The notes beneath the pieces were generated by a model. That model was not told the origin of the DNA. It ran no database searches and saw only the letters and a list, made by a program, of their open reading frames with translations. This document shows, in pieces, positions 58,264 through 64,000 of a stretch of DNA of 64,000 bases. Numbering within the stretch: the first letter of the stretch is position 1; each line of letters begins with the position of its first letter. Both the position numbers and the translations under genes were made by a program. Source of the DNA: CAVRAW01 sp963716135 (GTDB lineage Bacteria; Planctomycetota; Planctomycetia; Pirellulales; JADZDJ01); the NCBI GenBank assembly GCA_963716135.1, contig OY970289.1, positions 992,001 to 1,056,000 on the forward strand, written 5' to 3'.

Positions 58264-58959
58264 TCAAAACGGCAAAAAATAGCCCACGTGGCCATCGCCA
58301 TTCACGTAGTATGGCGGCTGATACATGGGGGGCGGATTGTACAAACCGGTCGGCCGATAGGGGCTTCGCACGGTATTCTGGGCCGATCGCAATTGTTCTG
58401 CGGCTTGTTGCTGCGCCTGCTGCGTCGCGGCGTTGGCTTGTTGGATCGCATGCACTTGTTGCTGCCGAATCCGATTGAATGCATCTTGATTTCGCTGAAT
58501 CGACAAACGATCGGCGCGAATTTTCTCGATGGCGGCCTCCAGTTGGTCGGCCGACATGTTCGCCACGTCGGTCAAACCCATTTCCTTGAGCGTTTTGGCC
58601 CGGTAGCCGTCGCTCAAGGCCGACATGTATTCGCCCAACCATTGCTGGGCGTCTTGGAAATCCTTTCCGTTGAGCACTTTCAGCTTCGCGAGCCAATCGT
58701 TCAGAAAATCCTGCATTTCGCCGGCGGGCATCGCCTGCATCTGGGCGGCCTGCTTGGCATTCATCCGATTGACGTCGTCGGGCGTGTAGATTGCCTGGCT
58801 ATTGAGCCACTTCTGATACTCGTCTGCCATCTGCTTCCAGGCGTCGCTAGCCATGATCTTCGCTTTGGCCGCCGCTTCGGCCGAGCCCGTCTGCGCCGGC
58901 AATGAGCCAGCGACCAGGCAAGTGATCGCCACGCCGATGCATCGCAATGTCGTGGCCAT
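58264..58959 (-). CDS. Exported helical protein, copy A1
   Basis: About 232 residues from ATG 58959 (GAGGAC upstream; an ATG at 58995 is also in frame). Signal peptide (LRCIGVAITCLVAGSLPAQ). The body is mostly alpha-helical: ASDAWKQMADEYQKWLNSQ, YTPDDVNRMNAKQAAQMQAM, LEAAIEKIRADRLSIQRNQD, then a Gln/Ala coiled coil (QQANAATQQAQQQAAEQ). The C-terminal tail is Pro/Tyr-rich and ends HVGYFLPF. Clearly homologous to A2 (60016-60720). Function unknown; no family name recognised. Confidence 0.75.
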   Translation of the reverse strand: MATTLRCIGVAITCLVAGSLPAQTGSAEAAAKAKIMASDAWKQMADEYQKWLNSQAIYTPDDVNRMNAKQAAQMQAMPAGEMQDFLNDWLAKLKVLNGKDFQDAQQWLGEYMSALSDGYRAKTLKEMGLTDVANMSADQLEAAIEKIRADRLSIQRNQDAFNRIRQQQVHAIQQANAATQQAQQQAAEQLRSAQNTVRSPYRPTGLYNPPPMYQPPYYVNGDGHVGYFLPF

Positions 58960-58991
58960 AGACGTCCTCAAGATCGTTCCGAATTCCCGAG

Positions 58992-59891
58992 TCACTTGGT
59001 GGTCCGCTTCAAGGTTACTTCAAAATCGGTCGTCGGTTGTCCTTCGACCGACCCGCGAATCACTTTCCAAACCATCGTGTTCTTGTCGGGGAACTTATAA
59101 ATTTGAGTTGCATTGGAGGTTCTGCCGTCGGGAAACGCGCGCGAGGAAAGCACCATCCACTCGTTTCCCTCCAGGCTCCAGAAGCCTTCGCCGATGCTGC
59201 CGTCGTCGTTGAACATCCAGGATTTGATGTGCTGCGAATTGGGGTCCCAGCCGATTTCCTGCGTTCCGCCCAGCGAAGCTTTACCGCCGGACGAGATCGA
59301 CAAGTCGCGCCGCATGAATTTCTTTGTGCCATCCCACCTGGCCGACATGCGAATCGTCATTTTATTGACGTCGCCCGACCAGTCGCCAGCGAACACTTCC
59401 AGCGACGCCAGTTGGTTGCCGGCGGCGACCGGCGTGTTGGACCGCATTTCGCGCAGATTGTCGAGCTTCCAGCGTCCATTTTGGCGCACCCACATCGCGG
59501 AATAGCGCCCTTTGATAGGGGTGGCGCCGCCGGGCGCCGCTGTTTCGCAATCGCCGTCTTCGATGGCCACGTCGCCGGTTACAAAACGCACTTTCACGTT
59601 GCTCACTTTGGTTTCGGCATGCGGCTTGGCGCCCGTGGCCGTGCTTTTTTCCAGCAGCTCGCGCACTTTTTCGCTGTGGCCCTTTTCATCCGTGTAGGTT
59701 CCATCGGTGGTCCAGAATTCCGCGGCAGCCTTGGTATCGCCTCGCTCGAGCGCGGCCATGTAATCTTTGCCGGCTTGCCGCACCGCGGCTTCGTCGTCCG
59801 CCCGGCCGCCAGCCGGTTGCGCAAAAACGATCCCCGTCGCCGCCAGCACCAGTACGCAAGAGCAAACACTTGCTGCAATTTTTCCACGCAT
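58992..59891 (-). CDS. Exported NTF2-like plus beta-barrel protein, copy B2
   Basis: About 299 residues from ATG 59891. Signal peptide (SVCSCVLVLAATGIVFAQ). NTF2-like part: AAVRQAGKDYMAALERGDTK, AEFWTTDGTYTDEKGHSE, VRFVTGDVAIEDGD, WKLDNLRE. Barrel part: LEVFAGDWSGDVNKMTIRMS, TQEIGWDPNSQHIKSWMFND, MVWKVIRGSVEG. Same domain order as B1, with low but clear similarity. The frame extends upstream to 60260, but that part is the shadow of A2. It lies between A1 and A2, which gives the alternating order B1 ... A1 B2 A2. Confidence 0.82.
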   Translation of the reverse strand: MRGKIAASVCSCVLVLAATGIVFAQPAGGRADDEAAVRQAGKDYMAALERGDTKAAAEFWTTDGTYTDEKGHSEKVRELLEKSTATGAKPHAETKVSNVKVRFVTGDVAIEDGDCETAAPGGATPIKGRYSAMWVRQNGRWKLDNLREMRSNTPVAAGNQLASLEVFAGDWSGDVNKMTIRMSARWDGTKKFMRRDLSISSGGKASLGGTQEIGWDPNSQHIKSWMFNDDGSIGEGFWSLEGNEWMVLSSRAFPDGRTSNATQIYKFPDKNTMVWKVIRGSVEGQPTTDFEVTLKRTTK

Positions 59892-60015
59892 AGAGCTACT
59901 CGATGATATGAATTGCGATCGGAACCGACTCTGTCGGTAGTTTACCGACCTCGTGACCGGCTCGGTAGTGCCGACCCGTTTGGCCTCGACGCGGCAGCGG
60001 AGCGCACTGGCGGGC

Positions 60016-60720
60016 CTACCACCAGAAAACCGGCAAAAGCGGCGGTCGCGGGGCGTAATCGTAGCGCCGCGGACTGTACTGACTTTGATAGGTCGGGTAT
60101 TGAGCAGCTTGATTGTTGGCGGCTTCTTGCCGCGCGGTGTTGGAGGCCGCTTCCATCTGCTGCGCAATGCGCACCTGCTGCTGCCGGCTGGCGTCGAACA
60201 CCTCGCGCTGCTGCACGAGCGCCAGCCGATCGGCCCGCATTCGCTCCATCGCCTCTTCAATTTGCGCGGCGGTCATTTTGGTCACGTCGGTAATGCCCAA
60301 TTGCTTCAGAAATTGCTTTCGGTACCCGTCGGCCATCACTTGCAGATTCTGGGCCAGCCACTCGCGGGCCTCGGCGGCATCCCTGCCCAGCAGCACCTTC
60401 AATTTGGCGTCCCACTGATTCAAAAACTCCTCCAGCTCCAAGGACGACATCGTTTGTACCTGGGCCGCCAGCTTGGCTTTGATTTGCGCCGCCTGCTCGG
60501 GGGTGTAAACCACTTGCACCGCCAGCCACTGATCGAATTCCTGCACGACCTTCTTCCACCGGTCGCTGGCCAGAATTTGGGCCTTCTTCTTAGATTCCGC
60601 ATCGTCGGAAGCCTTCGAGATTTGCGCGGACGCAAACCTTGTCACGATCGGTCTTGCCAGCGGTTCAATCAAAACCATCGCGATCAGAACAGCAATTCCG
60701 GCCAGTGCGGACCTGGACAT
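60016..60720 (-). CDS. Exported helical protein, copy A2
   Basis: 234 residues, intact. N-terminal hydrophobic segment (ALAGIAVLIAMVLIEPLA), signal peptide or anchor. Aligns over most of its length with A1: ASDRWKKVVQEFDQWLAVQV, YTPEQAAQIKAKLAAQVQTM, LGITDVTKMTAAQIEEAMER, MRADRLALVQQREVF, with a P/Y/R-rich tail ending PPLLPVFWW. Both end in an aromatic cluster. First gene of the 54-61 kb cluster in transcription order; AGGAG lies before the ATG (GTCC reading toward CATG at 60718-60720). Confidence 0.75.
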   Translation of the reverse strand: MSRSALAGIAVLIAMVLIEPLARPIVTRFASAQISKASDDAESKKKAQILASDRWKKVVQEFDQWLAVQVVYTPEQAAQIKAKLAAQVQTMSSLELEEFLNQWDAKLKVLLGRDAAEAREWLAQNLQVMADGYRKQFLKQLGITDVTKMTAAQIEEAMERMRADRLALVQQREVFDASRQQQVRIAQQMEAASNTARQEAANNQAAQYPTYQSQYSPRRYDYAPRPPLLPVFWW

Positions 60721-60815
60721 GAGGAGAACCCTTGAACGAGGAGAATGCCGCCGGTCAAACCGGCCAGCGACGCCAGTAGTTTAGCCAACGATGTGCAGGT
60801 TGCACACTGGCTCGA

Positions 60816-61994
60816 TCAAGCGGCCAAAGGTTTTCGGTCGGCTGCTGGCGGCGTCATGGGCTGCCGGACGCCGGCGGGTTCTGCGGCGGCGATGAGCGCC
60901 GTTAGATCGCGCTCGAGCAGTTGATCCAGCCGCGGAGGACTATTCGCGGCAAGCTGATATTCCCCCAGTTCTTTCAAGGCTTCGCCCAGCGGCTTGCGCA
61001 CTCGCCAAGCGAGCAGTTCGCGAGTGCGATCGCAGTTCAAAGCCTGAAACTTGTTTTCATTCGTCCGGCATTCGACGACTTTCGAGCGATCCACCGTGGC
61101 GCGGAATTGTCTGGCTACTTGCTCTGCTAGCAACCCGATGGTGATGTAAGGCTTTTCGGTCCCCTCGAACTTCTCGATCGCGAAATGGAATGTCGGCGTG
61201 AAGGGCTCGCGGGAGTCGGGTCGAAGTCCGGCCAACTTGGCGTCGCTCTCCTCATCCAGCCAGGAAGCGGCACGAAGATAGCCGGCCGTCGAGTCGGTGA
61301 CATGGATGAACTGCCGGCCGGTGCCCGGCGTTTGGATGCAGATTTTCTTTTCGGTTAGCGCCGAACGGACGAATTCCGGCGCCACTCGGCGCTGGTTGAC
61401 GTCGCCAAAGCCGATGACGTTGGCGGCGCGCGTGATCGCGATCGCCGGCAATTCGGCCCAATAGGATTGATGGTGGCTGCGGACCACGAGTTCCGCCACC
61501 GTCTTGGAAGTATCGTACGGTCCACCGTAATGCAGCCGGCTGGTTTCCTCGCGGCCGCGGGCCGGCAAATCGTGCCCGCTGCCGAACACGTGGTCCGAAG
61601 AGCAATAGATCAGTCGCTTGCAGCTTTTCGTATGACGGCATGCTTCCAGAACATTGAGCGTACCGAGGAAATTTACCTCGTAGGCTTTGCGGGGATCGGC
61701 GATCGCGGCCGGCACATTCGAAACCGCCGCCAGATGGAAAATTACTTCCGGCTCGACGGATTTCACCAGGTTGTGCGTTGCCGCCGCGTCAGTGACATCA
61801 ACCGAGTGGCTGACGATCTTCTGCTCAAGCCTTAATACGGAATACGCGGCCTGTGCGCATTTCGCTCGCTGCACGGTTCCATGAACGCGGGCACCCAAGT
61901 GCACCAGCGCCGCGCACAACCAACTCCCCTTGAAGCCGGAGGCGCCGGTAACCAGAACTTTGCGACCATTCCATTGGTAGCCCAAAATCTGCAT
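60816..61994 (-). CDS. Extended SDR, CDP-glucose 4,6-dehydratase-like
   Basis: 392 residues, intact. Rossmann motif RKVLVTGASGFKGSWLCAAL, ALVHLGARVHG, SHSVDVTDAAATHNLVKSVE, FHLAAVSNVP, CSSDHVFGSG and the active-site YDTSK (Tyr-x-x-x-Lys). The GFKGSWL variant of the nucleotide motif and the length point to the CDP-glucose 4,6-dehydratase (RfbG) side of the family, but no deoxysugar partners are next to it. A C-terminal extension (about 40 residues, LDQLLERDLTALIAAAEP) is extra. It lies 95 bases upstream of the A2 gene, same direction; a small hairpin (GCCGGtcaaACCGGC) lies between. Confidence 0.85.
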   Translation of the reverse strand: MQILGYQWNGRKVLVTGASGFKGSWLCAALVHLGARVHGTVQRAKCAQAAYSVLRLEQKIVSHSVDVTDAAATHNLVKSVEPEVIFHLAAVSNVPAAIADPRKAYEVNFLGTLNVLEACRHTKSCKRLIYCSSDHVFGSGHDLPARGREETSRLHYGGPYDTSKTVAELVVRSHHQSYWAELPAIAITRAANVIGFGDVNQRRVAPEFVRSALTEKKICIQTPGTGRQFIHVTDSTAGYLRAASWLDEESDAKLAGLRPDSREPFTPTFHFAIEKFEGTEKPYITIGLLAEQVARQFRATVDRSKVVECRTNENKFQALNCDRTRELLAWRVRKPLGEALKELGEYQLAANSPPRLDQLLERDLTALIAAAEPAGVRQPMTPPAADRKPLAA

Positions 61995-62143
61995 TGCCGC
62001 CTCCTGCCGCGATTTTCCAGATGCGCACCGCTTCGAAGAACGCTGCAGATCGCTGCGCCTAGAATTCGGGCCAATATAAGCAGTCGCCGCGAACGCTCAA
62101 ACGGCAAACGTCTGCCGCAAATTGCCGACAAACGCCGATGACG

Positions 62144-62494
62144 CTAGCTGCTACTGCGCGGCTTGACCTGCGCGAAGATTCGCGGCGGCGCCCGATCGAA
62201 GTATTTGAACAGCGCCGGGCAGAGCCAGCCTTCCATGTCGTACTGCTGGCTATAGTACCAGTTGCCGCCCGATTCTTCCCGCCGCCAGACAAATTCATGC
62301 TGGCTGCCCGGGAAGGGTTGGGCGGAAAAGAAGACGGTGACGCCCGACTCGGCATTGGGAATGCCTTCGACCATTCGATCCAACACCGTATCGGCCCCGG
62401 CGACAAACGGCTCCTGCACCAACCCCACGCGCGGATCGTCAAACATCCACACCCCCTCCTGCTTGTACGGATGGATGACGAGGATCGAGTTCAT
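62144..62494 (-). CDS. Small protein of a conserved-looking family, unknown
   Basis: 116 residues from ATG 62494 (MNSILVIHPYKQEGVWMFDD); an in-frame ATG at 62521 adds 9. No signal peptide. Blocks GLVQEPFVAGADTVLDRMVE, FFSAQPFPGSQHEFVWRREE, NWYYSQQYDMEGWLCPALFK are highly structured and rich in aromatics, which argues for a real, conserved protein. I think it may be the family listed as DUF6717 but am not certain. It lies 36 bases beyond the nadB end in the same direction. Confidence 0.7.
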   Translation of the reverse strand: MNSILVIHPYKQEGVWMFDDPRVGLVQEPFVAGADTVLDRMVEGIPNAESGVTVFFSAQPFPGSQHEFVWRREESGGNWYYSQQYDMEGWLCPALFKYFDRAPPRIFAQVKPRSSS

Positions 62495-62556
62495 TTTTGA
62501 ATGGCCGACCGGTGATGCCATCGCCGGCTTTACAAACTCTTGACGGCGGTCGCCGC

Positions 62557-64000
62557 CTACTCCGTCCTTTGGAAGGCCAAGTGCCGTTGCCAGTGGTCGT
62601 CGTCGGTGTGCGGGAAATCCATCCGCACGTGCACGCCGCGGGTTTCTTCACGCTGTAGCGCCGCCTTGATCATCAGCCGCGACACTTCCAACATGTTTTG
62701 CAGCTCCCATCCCACTGGCTCGCTAAACTGCTTCGGCAATACGTAACTGCACCAGCGGTCGATGTCTTCAGTGGCGTCGATCAACCGGGCATGATCGCGC
62801 CGCACGCCGCACGCCCGCCACATCAGCGCTTTGAGCGAATTGCGAATGTCGGCCAGATCCAGCGGTTCGCCGCCGTCGCTGTGCGGCGGATTCTCCAGCG
62901 GAATTACTTGGAAAGTATCGGGCACGCGCGCCGCCGCCTCCAAAGCGCCTTGGCCTGCGCATACCGTAGACCAGCCCTTCCAGCAAGCTGTTCGATGCCA
63001 ACCGATTGGCGCCATGCAATCCGCTGGAGGTGACTTCGCCGGCGCCCCACAGCCCCGGCAACGTCGTGCGCCCGTCGATATCGACCGTCACGCCGCCGAT
63101 CATGTAGTGCGCGCCGGGCGCACCGGAATTCGATCGCGCGTGATATCCAATCCGAACTCGCCGCAAATCGCCGCCATGCCGGGAAAGCGCGAGCGGACCA
63201 ATTCCGGATCCAAATGGCTCATGTCCAAATACACGTTGGGATGCCGGGTCTTCTCCATCTGCGACACGATGGCCCGGCTCACCACGTCGCGCGGGGCCAA
63301 TTCGCCCCGGTCGTCGTAGTCAGGCATGAACCGATGGCCGGTGCGATCCACGAGCCACCCGCCCGCTCCGCGCATGGCTTCGGTAATGAGATTGCGGCTG
63401 GAGCCGGCGATGTACAGCACGGTGGGGTGAAACTGCATGAACTCCATGTCGCGCAACTCGGCGCCGGCGCGCCAGGCGATGGCCAGCCCGTCGCCGGTGG
63501 CCACATCGGGATTGGTGGTTTCGCGGAACACCTGGCCGCAGCCGCCGGTGCACAGGATGGTTTGCTTGGCCCACACGAGCGTTTTGCCGTGTTCGGCGTT
63601 CCATACCAGCGCGCCGCGGCAGGCGCCTTCGTGCGTCAATAGATCGATGGTGAACGTATCTTGCCAGGTTTGTACGTTGGGCAAATTGGCCGTGTGATCG
63701 ATCACCGCGCGCATCACTTCCTTGCCGGTGGCATCGCCCAGGGCATGCACGATGCGATCGTGGCTGTGGCCGCCTTCGCGGCCGAGTTGCAGTCCGTTGC
63801 CGTCTCCTTGCACGTCGAACTGCGTTCCCCAAGCGATCAATTCGCGAATGCGGTCCGGCGCGTCGCGGACCACCATTTCCACGACTTCGCGATCGCACAA
63901 TTTACCGCCGGCGGTGAGCGTGTCGGCGATGTGATCTTCGAACCGATCTTCCGGATCCAGCACACTGGCGATGCCCCCTTGGGCGTAGGCGCTATTGGAT
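62557..64000 (-). CDS. nadB: L-aspartate oxidase (partial at right edge), two frame shifts
   Basis: FAD flavoprotein that oxidises aspartate to iminoaspartate for NAD synthesis. The N-terminal FAD motif lies outside the window. The visible part begins SNSAYAQGGIASVLDPEDRF, the NadB signature. Next come REGGHSHDRIVHALGDATGK, LCTGGCGQVFRETTNPDVAT and MEFMQFHPTVLYI. Shifts near 63108-63118 and 62955-62962 (both at GCGC) join to PGLWGAGEVTSSGLHGANRL, ASNSLLEGLVYG and the C-terminal helical domain (LKALMWRACGVRRD). The SNSAYAQGG and HDRIVH blocks favour NadB over SdhA/FrdA. Confidence 0.93.

Overview
The window reads as GC-rich chromosomal DNA of a planctomycete, probably of the Pirellulales type. 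The evidence is two secreted giant-repeat proteins with the planctomycete N-terminal (L)E(D/P)RRLL signature, a DUF1501 protein, a hopanoid gene (hpnH) at the left edge, a permease-GldG fusion, and several secreted low-complexity proteins. I found no tRNA, rRNA, CRISPR array, phage or transposase.

Layout. 1-5.7 kb: end of hpnH, an M50 protease, an SGNH hydrolase, a 22-residue lysine-rich peptide locus with its own leader and terminator, mrp, and a regulatory pair (receiver-like protein plus NtrC-like protein). 5.9-21 kb: all fourteen nuo genes of complex I in the order nuoA to nuoN on the minus strand, behind a promoter that overlaps a Rex/CRP-like palindrome. 21.5-29.5 kb: M20 peptidase, a small secreted protein, MBL hydrolase, ruvX, manC, a UDP-sugar pyrophosphorylase and a kinase/ATPase fusion. 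29.5-40.5 kb: efp and epmB (translation elongation), an SDR and a CPBP protease, purF, proB, a CorC/CNNM transporter, sppA and lexA. 40.5-49.5 kb: DUF1501, an esterase, an ABC exporter of GldA/GldFG type with a DUF4340 partner, and tag. 49.5-54 kb: two tandem Pmp-like beta-helix proteins. 54-61 kb: an island of exported proteins in which two gene families each occur twice. 61-64 kb: a sugar-nucleotide SDR, a small protein and the start-less part of nadB.

Two features run through the window. First, many otherwise well conserved genes, including housekeeping ones, carry single frame shifts. I count about 37 by hand, and most lie at or beside GCGC. I treat them as read or assembly errors, not gene decay, and give gene spans across them. 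Second, gene borders between 16 and 48 kb carry short degenerate tandem 'words' (at least seven families), often arranged as inverted repeats. They supply start codons (ruvX, UDP-sugar pyrophosphorylase) and stop codons (nuoE, UDP-sugar pyrophosphorylase, manC, CNNM).

The candidates I find most unusual are the word repeats, the NtrC-like regulator whose ATPase motifs are all degenerate and which sits beside a receiver without a phospho-acceptor, the paralogue-pair export island, and two very small basic-protein genes.
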